From NCBI GenBank assembly GCA_963835555.1, contig CAWIGC010000014.1, forward strand, positions 29,057 to 93,056: a stretch of DNA of 64,000 nt, read 5' to 3'. Of this stretch, positions 53,997 to 63,023 are shown one piece after another. The stretch comes from Sulfopaludibacter sp963835555. Lineage in GTDB: Bacteria; Acidobacteriota; Terriglobia; Bryobacterales; Bryobacteraceae. How positions within the stretch are numbered: the first letter of the stretch is position 1; every line of letters begins with the position of its first letter. The notes beneath the pieces are model-generated. The model made no database searches. It was not told the DNA's origin and worked only from the letters and a program-made list of their open reading frames with translations. The translations under genes were made by a program, and so were the position numbers.

Positions 53997-54734
53997 ATGA
54001 AAATCACGGCTACCATCATCACTCTCAACGAGGAGCGCAACATCGCGCGGGCCATCGAGAGCCTGCGCTGCTGCGACGAAGTCCTGATCGTGGACAGCGG
54101 TTCGGTGGACCGGACGGTGGAACTCGCCGAAAAACTGGGCGTCCGGGTGATTGAAGCGGGATGGCGCGGGTATGCCGGGCAAAAGAACTGGGCCGCCGAA
54201 CAAGCGAGTCACGATTGGATTCTGTCGCTGGATGCCGACGAGGCGCTCAGCGAGCCTCTGGAGGCCGAAATCCTGGCGCTGAAGAAGACCGGGCCGCGCT
54301 TCGACGCCTACACCATGCCGCGCCTGGCCCGCTACCTGGGCCGCTGGATCCTGCATTCCGGCTGGTATCCCGATCGTAAAGTACGGCTGTACGACCGCCG
54401 TAAAGCCAGGTGGATCGGCGATTTCGTGCACGAGAGCGTGGTGCCGCAAGGGAAGTTGGGCCGGCTGGAGGGCAATATCCTGCACTTCACGTGCGAATCG
54501 ATTTCGGAGCACGTCAAGACCATGGACCGCTATACCACGCTGGCAGCGCAGGAACTGGCGGCGCGTAAACTAACCGTGCCGCTATCGAAAATGATCATTG
54601 ACCCGGCGTGGACGTTCCTGAAGACTTATTTTATCCAGCGGGGATTCCTGGATGGTGTGGAAGGGCTGGTCATAGCTTACATGGCGTCCTACTACACGTT
54701 TCTCAAATACTCGAAAGCGAGAATCATGAGCTGA
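53997..54734 (+). CDS. Family 2 glycosyltransferase (WaaE/KdtX-like)
   Basis: 245 residues. GT2 features: ATIITLNEERNIARAIESL, EVLIVDSGSVDRTVELAEKL, the DxD in WILSLDADEALSEPL, RLARYLGRWILHSGWYPDRK and a basic amphipathic C-terminus likely to touch the membrane. Resembles beta-1,4-glucosyltransferases of the LPS inner core. The stop overlaps the start of the next gene (TGATG). Confidence 0.88.
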   Translation: MKITATIITLNEERNIARAIESLRCCDEVLIVDSGSVDRTVELAEKLGVRVIEAGWRGYAGQKNWAAEQASHDWILSLDADEALSEPLEAEILALKKTGPRFDAYTMPRLARYLGRWILHSGWYPDRKVRLYDRRKARWIGDFVHESVVPQGKLGRLEGNILHFTCESISEHVKTMDRYTTLAAQELAARKLTVPLSKMIIDPAWTFLKTYFIQRGFLDGVEGLVIAYMASYYTFLKYSKARIMS

Positions 54735-55612
54735 TGCGCATCCTGCACCTGGACGCGGGAAAGGAAATGCGCGGCGGCCAGTGGCAGGTACTGCGTTTGA
54801 TCGAAGGGCTCGCGGCGGCAGGCGTGGAGAGCACGCTGCTGGCACGCGCCGGTTCGCCTTTGTACCAGGAGGCGAGACGGTTGGGGTGGCGGGTGGAAGC
54901 CATGGGGCTGACCAGCGCGTTGCGTTTCTCGAAAGGGCACGACGTGATGCATGCCCACGATGCGCACGGCCATACGCTGGGAGCGCTGGTTCGCCGGATC
55001 CCGCTGGTGGTCTCGCGGCGGGTGGCGTTCGCGGTGGGGTCGCGGTGGAAATACGGCCGCGCCCGCCATTACCTGGCGGTATCGGAGTTTGTGAAAGGAG
55101 TGCTGGTGCAGGGCGGCGTGGCGGAGGAGAAAATCAGCGTAGTGTACGACGGTGTCCCGCTGCTGCAAGAGGCGCGCGGCGCGAGCGTGGTGTCTCCCGC
55201 GACTGCCGACGCATTGAAAGGCGCCCCCCTGGCGGTGGAAGCGGCGCGCCTGGCGGGCGTGGAACTGGTGCTTTCCGGCAACCTGGAACAGGATCTGCGC
55301 CAGGCCGGCATCTTCGTTTACATCACGCACAGCGAAGGGCTGGGGTCGGGCGTACTGCTGGCCATGTCCGCGGGCGTGCCGGTGATCGCCAGCCGGGTAG
55401 GCGGTCTCCCGGAGGTGATCCGGCATCGCGAAAGCGGATTGCTGGTGGAGAATACCGCGGAAGCCATCGCCGAGGCCATCGGCCAGTTGCTCCGCGACCC
55501 GGAACGCGCCCGCCAGTACGGTCACGCGGGACGCCAGACTGTGATCGAGCGTTTCACGGTGGACCGCATGGTTCGCCATACTATGGAAGTGTACCGGCAG
55601 GTGATCTCTTGA
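54734..55612 (+). CDS. Family 4 glycosyltransferase
   Basis: 292 residues: MRILHLDAGKEMRGGQWQVL, HAHDAHGHTLGALVRRIPLV, AVSEFVKGVLVQGGV, then the C-terminal donor domain HSEGLGSGVLLAMSAGVPVI and GGLPEVIRHRESGLLVEN with the EX7E motif. It is shorter than most GT4 enzymes, the middle being compact. Probably extends LPS or another surface glycan with the GT2 enzyme. Its stop overlaps the TTG of the peptidase gene. Confidence 0.87.
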   Translation: MRILHLDAGKEMRGGQWQVLRLIEGLAAAGVESTLLARAGSPLYQEARRLGWRVEAMGLTSALRFSKGHDVMHAHDAHGHTLGALVRRIPLVVSRRVAFAVGSRWKYGRARHYLAVSEFVKGVLVQGGVAEEKISVVYDGVPLLQEARGASVVSPATADALKGAPLAVEAARLAGVELVLSGNLEQDLRQAGIFVYITHSEGLGSGVLLAMSAGVPVIASRVGGLPEVIRHRESGLLVENTAEAIAEAIGQLLRDPERARQYGHAGRQTVIERFTVDRMVRHTMEVYRQVIS

Positions 55613-56421
55613 TAGAAGCAATTATCGCCTTGGTGTTCGGCCTCCTGATCGGCAGTTTTCTGAATGTCTGCGTTCACCGGTGGCCGCGCGGGCGCAGTGT
55701 GGTGCGGCCCCGCTCGCATTGCGTGCGCTGCCGCAAGACGATCGCCTGGTATGACAATATTCCGGTGATCAGCTATCTGGTGCTGGGTGGCAAGTGCCGG
55801 CATTGCGGGCGCAGGATCTCGCCGCGCTATCCGGTGGTGGAGTTGATCACCGGCGTGTTGTTCTTCTACTTCGTCCTCACTTTGGGTGTGACGTTTGCGG
55901 CTCTGAAGATGTGCGTCTTCTCGGCGCTGCTGGTGGGTCTGCTGTTCAGCGACCTGGAGAAGCGGATTTTGCCGGATGAGTTCACCCTGGGCGGAGCGGC
56001 GATCGGCGTCATTCTCTCGGCCTTCGTGATGATTCCCGACCATACCGCGCAGATGCTGCTCTGGCTGTTCGGCTTTACGGTCAGCGGCCGGGTGCAGTCC
56101 GTTGCCGAATCCCTGCTGGGGTCGGCATTGCCGGCGTTTGTGCTGTGGGGCGGCGGCTGGCTGTATTTCAAGATCCGTCATCGCGAAGGGCTGGGGTTCG
56201 GGGATGTCAAACTGGTAGCCATGGCGGGCGCGTTTCTGGGTCTGGAAGGCGCGCTATTGACGTTGATTCTGGGCTCGATCGCCGGATCGATTCTGGGCTA
56301 CGGATTTATCAAGCTGTCGGGCAAAGATACCGCCACTTACGAACTTCCCTTCGGCACCTTCCTGGGCGCGGCGGGGCTGTTCATCGCCGTGGCGGGCCAT
56401 AAGGTGCTGAGCGGGATGTAG
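55609..56421 (+). CDS. pilD: Type IV prepilin peptidase / N-methyltransferase (A24)
   Basis: 270 residues from TTG 55609, overlapping the previous stop. The N-terminal methylase domain carries the zinc cysteines Cys38, Cys41, Cys63 and Cys66 (HCVRCRKTI, KCRHCGRRIS). The catalytic aspartates are Asp115 (LLFSDLEKRILPDEFT) and Asp199 (GLGFGDVKLVAMAGAF). It cleaves and methylates type IV pilins or type II secretion pseudopilins. No pilin genes are nearby. Confidence 0.92.
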   Translation: MIEAIIALVFGLLIGSFLNVCVHRWPRGRSVVRPRSHCVRCRKTIAWYDNIPVISYLVLGGKCRHCGRRISPRYPVVELITGVLFFYFVLTLGVTFAALKMCVFSALLVGLLFSDLEKRILPDEFTLGGAAIGVILSAFVMIPDHTAQMLLWLFGFTVSGRVQSVAESLLGSALPAFVLWGGGWLYFKIRHREGLGFGDVKLVAMAGAFLGLEGALLTLILGSIAGSILGYGFIKLSGKDTATYELPFGTFLGAAGLFIAVAGHKVLSGM

Positions 56422-56431
56422 CGCAACGTCT

Positions 56432-57119
56432 TCAGTTCGGCTTCGTAGGATGTTTCTTCAGGAGCACGCTGTTCCCATAAGGGCGCTGGTACTCCACGAA
56501 ATACCTGTCGTCGAAGACCTTGAACTGCTGTGCGGGATAGAAGCTGATCGCCGCCATCCAGGTGTCCACATCCGACTGGTTCAGCCACATCCAGCTATCG
56601 GGTGACTGCTCGCGATTCTTGTCGATCACCACCACGCGGCCATCCTGTTTGAGATACTTCGCGGTGGCATTCAGATAGATCTGCCGGTGCTCAATCATGT
56701 GCAGCACGCGGTGGAAGAAGGCCACATCCACGTCTCTTTACGGGCAGCTTGGGATCGTCGTATTCGCCCAGAACGGTCCGCAGATTGGAGACGCCTGCTT
56801 CCTTGGCCCGCGCGGCCACGTGATCGAGCATCGCCTGGTCGATATCAACCGCGTATAGAATTCCGTTCGGTGCGATCGCTTTGGCCATCGGAATGGAAAA
56901 CGCTCCGCTACCGGAACCGATGTCCGCCACGATATCTCCGGGCTTGAGCCCCAGCTTTGCGATGACCTCGTCCACTTTCAGGACGCGATTCGGGTTGTCC
57001 ATCGCAGCGATGTATTTTTCAGCCGGTGGTTGGGCCAGTTGCCAGGCAAAAGCAGTTGCGAATCCGCTTCCCATTGGCACCAGGACGCACAGAACACCCA
57101 GCTTTCCCAGATATGTCAT
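56432..57119 (-). CDS. Exported SAM-dependent methyltransferase (frame broken near 56735)
   Basis: ~228 residues after repair. Signal-like N-terminus (VLCVLVPMGSGFATAFAW), then GLKPGDIVADIGSGSGAFSI (motif I), GILYAVDIDQAMLDHV, and after one extra base near 56735 DVAFFHRVLHMIEHRQIYLN and KYLKQDGRVVVIDKN. A class I methyltransferase with an export signal is unusual but recurs in this phylum. Substrate unknown. Confidence 0.75.
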
Positions 57120-57241
57120 TTTCCCCCTCCTACGTCATACTTGCTTTGACAAACTGAGTATACACTCTGCACCGGGCCCGAGGCCGCGCGGAATCGCCTT
57201 TCCAGGCGATCGTGCTACGCTCATCGACAGCGGGATACTGC

Positions 57242-58531
57242 ATGGCGACCAACTCTCCGGCGCGGTGGCGCCTGCTGCTTCGGGCGTTGCAGGCGCGCAA
57301 TTACCGGTTGTTTTTCGAGGGCCAAACCGTCTCTCTGATCGGCACGTGGATGACTCGCGTGGCCACGAGCTGGCTGGTTTACCGGCTCACCAATTCCGCC
57401 TTCCTCCTGGGATTGACCAGCTTCGCGAGCCAGATCCCCATCCTTTTTCTGGCGCCGTTCGCAGGCGTGTGGGTGGACCGGTGGAACCGGCATCGCACCC
57501 TGGTGGTCACCCAGATCCTCTCGATGCTGCAATCGTTCGCCCTGGCGGCGCTGGCTTTGACGCACACCATCACCATCGGGGAGATTCTGGCGCTGGTCGT
57601 GATGCAGGGCGTGATCAATTCGTTCGACATGCCGGCTCGCCAATCCTTCGTGGTGCAAATGATCGAACGGCGCGAGGATCTGGGCAATGCCATCGCGCTC
57701 AACTCCTCGATGGTCAACGGCGCACGGCTGATCGGACCGGCCGTGGCTGGTGTGTTGATCGCCGCGGTGGGGGAAGGGTACTGTTTCCTGATCGACGGAA
57801 TCAGTTACATTGCCGTGATCGCTTCCCTGCTGGCCATGCGGGTGACGCCGGGCGCCGCGCGGGCGGAACGCAGGGGCGTGAGCACGGATCTCCAGGAAGG
57901 ATGGCGCTACGTCCGCGAATCGGCGGCGATTCGCTCGGTGCTGCTGTTTCTCACCCTGGTGAGCCTGGTGGGCATGCCATACACGGTGTTGATGCCCATC
58001 TTCGCGCGCGTGGTTTTGGGCGGCGGCGCCCACACGCTGGGATTTCTGATGGCGGCCGCGGGATTGGGCGCGCTCGCGGGGGCCGTCTCGCTGGCCATGC
58101 GGCGGAGCGTACTGGGGCTGGGAAGAGTGATCGTGTGGTCCTCCGGCCTGTTCGGCCTGGGGCTGATCGGCTTCGGACTTTCGCACGCCCTGCCGCTGTC
58201 CCTGCTGGCAGTAGCGGTGGCGGGGTTCGGCATGATGCGCCACATGGCGTCCAGTAATACCATTCTGCAAACCATCGTCGAAGAGGATAAGCGCGGCCGG
58301 GTGATGTCGTATTACTCCATGTCGTTTCAGGGGCTGGCGCCCTTCGGCAGCCTGGCGGCGGGCGCCATCGCCTCCAAGGTGGGAGCGCCGTGGACCATCA
58401 TCGGCGGAGGCGCATTGTGCCTTTCGGGCGCCGCCTGGTTCGCCTCGCAATTGCCGGCCATCCGCCGCGTGATTCGTCCCATCTACCGGGAATTGGGGAT
58501 TTTGCCCGCGGTCCCGGCTGTGGAAGAATAG
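57242..58531 (+). CDS. MFS exporter (EntS/MFS_3-like)
   Basis: 429 residues from ATG 57242, about 12 TM segments: FEGQTVSLIGTWMTRVATSW, LAPFAGVWVDRWNRHRTLVV, the motif NSFDMPARQSFVVQMI and LGNAIALNSSMVNGARLIGP, typical of the MFS_3/EntS group that exports siderophores or drugs. The in-frame upstream ATG 57212 gives no family match. Convergent with the ADOP gene. Substrate unknown. Confidence 0.88.
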   Translation: MATNSPARWRLLLRALQARNYRLFFEGQTVSLIGTWMTRVATSWLVYRLTNSAFLLGLTSFASQIPILFLAPFAGVWVDRWNRHRTLVVTQILSMLQSFALAALALTHTITIGEILALVVMQGVINSFDMPARQSFVVQMIERREDLGNAIALNSSMVNGARLIGPAVAGVLIAAVGEGYCFLIDGISYIAVIASLLAMRVTPGAARAERRGVSTDLQEGWRYVRESAAIRSVLLFLTLVSLVGMPYTVLMPIFARVVLGGGAHTLGFLMAAAGLGALAGAVSLAMRRSVLGLGRVIVWSSGLFGLGLIGFGLSHALPLSLLAVAVAGFGMMRHMASSNTILQTIVEEDKRGRVMSYYSMSFQGLAPFGSLAAGAIASKVGAPWTIIGGGALCLSGAAWFASQLPAIRRVIRPIYRELGILPAVPAVEE

Positions 58532-58537
58532 ACGCGA

Positions 58538-60982
58538 TCAGCCCTCGACGCGCAGCGCGTGCGCCGGATTGACGCGACTGGCGCTCACCGAGGGCGCATA
58601 CGCCGCCAGCAGAGAGACTGCGCCGAGCGCCAGCGGAACCAGCGCGAACACCAGAGGATCCCAGGAGCGGATGCCGAAGATCAGGCCGATGGTCACACGG
58701 TTGAGCGCCAGCGAAAGGGGGACTCCGCACAGCGTCCCCAGCAGGGTAAGCCGCCAGGCTTGCATCACCACCATCCCCTGCACGTCGCGGGGCGTGGCCC
58801 CCAGGGCAGCGCGGATGGCCAGTTCCCGGCGGCGCTGCTGCACGGAAAACGCCATCAACCCGTAGAGTCCGGCGGCGGTCAAAAGCACGGCGGTGACGGC
58901 GAAGACGGTAAGCAGCGTCATGTAGAATTGGGTCCGCGCCGAAGAAGCGGCAATGGCTTCATGCATGGTACGCACGCGCCCCAGCGGTTGCCCGCCACTC
59001 AACGCGGCAAGTTCGCGCGGGATGCGGGCGAGGGCCGCGGGCTGGAATCCGGCGGTGCGAACGGTCCAGGTCAGCGGCTGCAGGCGGTGGTTGCGGGCGT
59101 TCATCCAATCCGACACTTGCGCCACCGGTACGTAGAGCGAGGGTTCGCGGTCCAGTCCGGCATCGCGGACATCGGCTACCACGCCGATCACCTGGCGGGG
59201 CGTATCGCCAGACTGCGGCTCCAGGCCATTGCCGATGGTAATGAACTCGCCGATGGGGTTGGCGTCCACGTGCTGCCAGTATTGCTTCACCATGGCGCGG
59301 TTGAGCAGCACCACTCCAGCGGCATTTTCGTCATCATCGCCAGTAAACATGCGGCCGCGCAGCAGGCGGATTTGAAAGGTCCGGAAGTATTGCGGCGAGA
59401 CGCTCCGCCACGTTGCCGTACCATCGTAGCGGCCCAGCAGGAAATGATCGTTCTTAAGAATGGTGAAGGGCATGGGCATACCTGCCATCAGGGGCAGCGT
59501 GCTGGTGACGGCCACTGCAGCGATCCCGGGGATGGCCGCCAGCCGGCGTTCGCCCAGGCGGACCAGGCCGGCCACCGCCGCGGCGGTCTGAAAGCGCGGA
59601 TGATTCAGCGCCATCTCCACGGTGAGCACGTTGCGTTCATCGAAGCCGCGATCGATCGCGCGTTGGGCGACCAGGGTCCGGATCATCATGCCGGCCCCGG
59701 TGAGCAACACCAGCGAGACCGCCATTTCGGCTACGGTAAGCGTGGCGCGCAACCGCTGCCGGGAGGAGCCCCTGCCGGCCTGGGCAATTCTGTCTTTCAC
59801 CAGGTGCAGCGCCGGAACCAGGCTGCACACCACGGCCAGCAGGGCCGATACCGCGATGGTAAATGCGACCACCCGGCCGTCCAGCGCGATGGCCGAACCA
59901 TTGGCTCCCACGCGCGGCAGGTCCGCCGGGCTCAGCGCCAGAAATCCCCGCACCCCCAGGTGTCCCAGGACCAGGCCCGCCGCTCCCGCGGCCAGCGCCA
60001 GCAGCAGGCTTTCCGCCATGTACTGAAGCAGCACCTGACGGCGCTCGGCGCCCACGGCGATGCGGATGGCCATTTCGCGAGTCCGGCGGCCGGCGCGCGC
60101 CAGCAGCAGGGTAGTGGTGTTGGCGGCAGAGATGGCCAGCACAAAGCCGACCGAGCCCATCAGCAGGAAAAGCGCGGGCCGCACATCCCCCACGACGGCA
60201 TCGCGCAGCGGAATCGCCTGGAAGGCTTCGCCGTGAAGGACCGGCGCGCCGAATCGCGAAGTGGGAGGGTAGCGACCCAGGAAAGTACTCAGCCCCTGGC
60301 TCACCTCCTCTTGCGCCTCCGCCAGAGAAACAGCGCGGCGCAGGCGGCCGATCACGCGCACTCTGCCCAAGTGATCCACGGAGCGGCGGTCAGCGCAGAG
60401 CGGCAGCCAGAGGTCGGCGCCGGACTCCAGTCGCGCGCCGGGCGCGAGCACGCCGGCCACCTGGTAGGGCGTCCCATCGAGCATCACGGTGCGGCCCACC
60501 ATGGAAGCATCGGAGTGGAAAATGCGCTGCCAGACGCGGGCGCTGAGGATCGCGGCCTTGGGCCCCTGGGGGCTGTCTTCGAGAGCCGAGAAGGCGCGGC
60601 CCAACACGAACTGCGCGCCGAACAGATGGAAATACTCCGCCGATACACGGGCGGCTTTGAGTGGGATGGAGCGCAAGTCTTGCGAGAGGCCGACTTCCGG
60701 AGCATCCACGTCAGTCGCCGCCAGCGATTCAAAGGAAGCCGTAGTGTCGCGCCAGAAGAGAAACTGCGGGATGGAAGAGAGCCTCTGTTCGCCGACGTTC
60801 GATGTAGCGATCAACTGGACCAGGCGATCGGGGTCGGGATAGGGCAGCGGTTCCAGCAGTACCTTATCGACTACGGAGAACAGCGCCGATACCGTCGAGA
60901 TGCCGAGCGTGAGCGTGGCCAGCGCGGTGACCGCGAATCCCGGATTGCGCCACAGGGCGCGGGCCGCGCTGAACAGGATCAT
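58538..60982 (-). CDS. ADOP-family duplicated FtsX permease
   Basis: 814 residues with two MacB/FtsX halves. The N-terminus ALWRNPGFAVTALATLTLGI and LLEPLPYPDPDRLVQL are the Acidobacterial duplicated orphan permease marks; the first half ends with three helices and the second repeats the pattern, with QQRRRELAIRAALGATPRDV and the end SASRVNPAHALRVEG. The N-terminal PadR-type extension of some members is absent. 5 bases after the M56 fusion gene, so co-transcribed. The ATPase must be elsewhere. Confidence 0.92.
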   Translation of the reverse strand: MILFSAARALWRNPGFAVTALATLTLGISTVSALFSVVDKVLLEPLPYPDPDRLVQLIATSNVGEQRLSSIPQFLFWRDTTASFESLAATDVDAPEVGLSQDLRSIPLKAARVSAEYFHLFGAQFVLGRAFSALEDSPQGPKAAILSARVWQRIFHSDASMVGRTVMLDGTPYQVAGVLAPGARLESGADLWLPLCADRRSVDHLGRVRVIGRLRRAVSLAEAQEEVSQGLSTFLGRYPPTSRFGAPVLHGEAFQAIPLRDAVVGDVRPALFLLMGSVGFVLAISAANTTTLLLARAGRRTREMAIRIAVGAERRQVLLQYMAESLLLALAAGAAGLVLGHLGVRGFLALSPADLPRVGANGSAIALDGRVVAFTIAVSALLAVVCSLVPALHLVKDRIAQAGRGSSRQRLRATLTVAEMAVSLVLLTGAGMMIRTLVAQRAIDRGFDERNVLTVEMALNHPRFQTAAAVAGLVRLGERRLAAIPGIAAVAVTSTLPLMAGMPMPFTILKNDHFLLGRYDGTATWRSVSPQYFRTFQIRLLRGRMFTGDDDENAAGVVLLNRAMVKQYWQHVDANPIGEFITIGNGLEPQSGDTPRQVIGVVADVRDAGLDREPSLYVPVAQVSDWMNARNHRLQPLTWTVRTAGFQPAALARIPRELAALSGGQPLGRVRTMHEAIAASSARTQFYMTLLTVFAVTAVLLTAAGLYGLMAFSVQQRRRELAIRAALGATPRDVQGMVVMQAWRLTLLGTLCGVPLSLALNRVTIGLIFGIRSWDPLVFALVPLALGAVSLLAAYAPSVSASRVNPAHALRVEG

Positions 60983-60987
60983 CGCGG

Positions 60988-62558
60988 CTATTGGATGGCG
61001 ATCCGGTCGTACTGCCGGTAGGCCGTCATGTCGCTGAGAATCACGCGGTCGCCGGGCTGCAATCCGCTTTTGATTTCGATCGCGTTGACTGAACTCCGGC
61101 CGAATTGTACTTTCACGCGGGTAGCGTGCCGGCCGTCGGGATCGAGCTTGAAGAGCGTGCCGTCGCTATTGTCGGTCGCGAAGACCGGCCTTCCCACGTA
61201 GACCACATTGCTCAGGCTGCCGATGACGACGGTGGAGTCGATCTGGCTGCCCAGCGGAACGCCGGCGGGGGGAGGAGCGAGCAGCGCCAGGACCACGGTC
61301 ACGGTGCCGTTGGTTGCACGAGAACCGACCGATTGTACCTGCACGTCGATCAGAGCCTTTCCGCGCGCAAGAATCGATCTTGCCCATTAGGCCGGCGTGC
61401 ACATCCTTCACCTGGCTCTCCGCGAACTTCGCCTCGGCCAGTGTGGACGAAGTGAGTGTGCCCAGTCCGCGCACTTCGATTTTGACGTCGCCTTGTTTGA
61501 CGGTATCGGGCCAGGCGGAGTTGAGATTCACCACCGGCCCCTGTGCGGGAGTGGGGCTCTGCGGCACCCCGGACCAGGACGCCGCCGGCGGCGATCAGCA
61601 GAGCGGCGACCAGAGCCAGGGCCGCTCCGGTGGGTACGGTATGGTTGGCCGAACCTGCCGGGTTCGCCAGCCGTCGAATGCGATTGCGCAGCGAGCCGCC
61701 GGTGGCGGCCATGGCGTGCACGTGCGCCGCACGGCAGGATTCGAGCTCCGCCAGAGCGCGCGCATAGGTGAGCACATCGCCACCGGTGGCGGCGACCGCA
61801 AGATCGTCGCAGCAGTGCTCGCGCTCGATGCGGATCTGGCGCGAGACCCACCATACCGCCGGATGGTAGAACAGCACCGCCTCGGCCAGGCTTTGCAGCA
61901 GGTTGACCAGGTAATCGTGGCGGCGAATGTGCGCCAGTTCGTGTGCCAGCAGGCCTTCCACCTGCGCCGTGGAGAGTCCCGCGAGCGCACCCACGGGCAC
62001 CAGGATGACGGGACGCAGCCAGCCCATCGCCACGGGCGTCTCGATCAGCGTGGATGCCCGCAAGCTCACCCGCCGGAGCACGCCCATGCGCTTCATCAGG
62101 GGCGCGAGTTTCGCTAGCCATTCCGCGGGCGCGGGCTTGGCATGCGCTGTCCGCAAGCGTGCCGTGATGAGCCAGCCGCCCAGCAGTCGTATGGAACAGC
62201 CTGCCACGCCCACCAGCCACGCCAGGCCGAGCCAGGGCGAGACGCGCTCCCATGCGCTCTCCAGGGGCAGGGAAGAGGATGCCCCGCTACCCGGCAGGAA
62301 TACCGCGCGCGCCGCGGCCAGGCCCGTCGAGGCCGCGCCGCTATCATTACCCTGCATCAGGAAGGTAACCACGGGAGCCGCCGTCATGACGGCCAGCGCC
62401 AGGCAGGCCGATACATACCGGAATGGGGCGGACGCAGTGCGCGCGCGCAGAACAGCGAGCAGTGCAGCCACCAGTGCGCCCTGCCACAGGAAATGCAGCA
62501 GCGTCCAGCCCAGCCGGGCCAGCCAGGGTTGATGAAATAAAACCTGTAATGGACTCAT
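60988..62558 (-). CDS. M56 (BlaR1-type) metalloprotease fused to efflux-adaptor-like domain (two frame breaks)
   Basis: N-terminal M56 domain: several TM helices and HELAH at 206-210 in VEGLLAHELAHIRRHDYLVN, then EHCCDDLAVAATGGDVLTYA. The helix LALVAALLIAAGGVLV is followed, after removing one G near 61574, by GVPQSPTPAQGPVVNLNSAW, GDVKIEVRGLGTLTSSTLAE and, after removing one T near 61372, ARGKALIDVQVQSVG to RVKVQFGRSSVNAIEIKSGL and LQPGDRVILSD, the C-terminal pattern of HlyD/MacA-type adaptors. Repaired length ~523 residues. No beta-lactam-binding domain is present. The start overlaps blaI (ATGA). Confidence 0.78.
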
Positions 62559-62941
62559 CGCGATGCTCCTTTCCGTTTTTCCAGTTCGTCCAGCATCTGC
62601 CGGATTTCCTGCAATTCTTCCCGCGAAGCGGGCTGCGCCGAGAGTGCTCCCATCACCAGGCTGGCAGCCGAGCCTTCGAAGGCGCGCCGCAGCAGGTCTG
62701 TGGCGAGTTGGCGCTGGGTTTGTTCCTTGGGCAAGCCGGCCTCATAGACGTGCGCCCGAAACCGTTCGCTGCGGGTGAGCAGCCCCTTTTCGGTCATCAA
62801 CTGCATCTGCTTGAGCGTGGTGGTGTAGCCGCTGTCTTTGCCGAGCGCCCGATGCACTTCGCGAACCGTGGCGGGGCCGCTGCGCCAGAGGACGGCAAGA
62901 ATGTCCAATTCGGCATCGGTAGGCAGGGGTGGGGGGGCCAT
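62555..62941 (-). CDS. BlaI/MecI/CopY-family repressor
   Basis: 128 residues. Winged helix: LPTDAELDILAVLWRSGPAT, VREVHRALGKDSGYTTTLKQ and MTEKGLLTRSERFRAHVYEA, with the DSGYTT recognition helix. The C-terminal half is the dimerisation region. In BlaI systems the M56 partner inactivates the repressor. First gene of a three-gene operon with dyads in its promoter, so probably self-regulating. Confidence 0.93.
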   Translation of the reverse strand: MAPPPLPTDAELDILAVLWRSGPATVREVHRALGKDSGYTTTLKQMQLMTEKGLLTRSERFRAHVYEAGLPKEQTQRQLATDLLRRAFEGSAASLVMGALSAQPASREELQEIRQMLDELEKRKGASR

Positions 62942-62947
62942 GAGGGC

Positions 62948-62989
62948 AGAATACTACGAGCGGAATCGTATGTCAACGATTAAAATCGT
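62948..62989 (-). promoter_or_regulatory. Promoter with BlaI-type dyads, apparently leaderless
   Basis: Minus strand: TTGACA (62971-62976), 17 bases, TATTCT (62948-62953). TACGA/TCGTA (62955-62959 and 62966-62970) lies inside the spacer, and ACGATT/AATCGT (62976-62981 and 62984-62989) abuts the -35. The ATG (62939-62941) starts seven bases after the -10, so transcription would begin at or next to it. There is no ribosome-binding site. Confidence 0.65.
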
Positions 62990-63023
62990 ATATCGGCCGC
63001 TCCCGCAAAACGGCCCTCGGAAA

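Noticed and set aside
58559..61021. 820-codon open frame on the plus strand
   Set aside because: It is the antisense of the ADOP permease and reads as Gln/His/Arg-rich low complexity, typical of a GC-rich shadow frame.
60988..62941. Beta-lactam resistance operon (BlaI-BlaR1)
   Set aside because: No beta-lactamase gene and no penicillin-binding sensor domain on the M56 protein; the partner is a permease.
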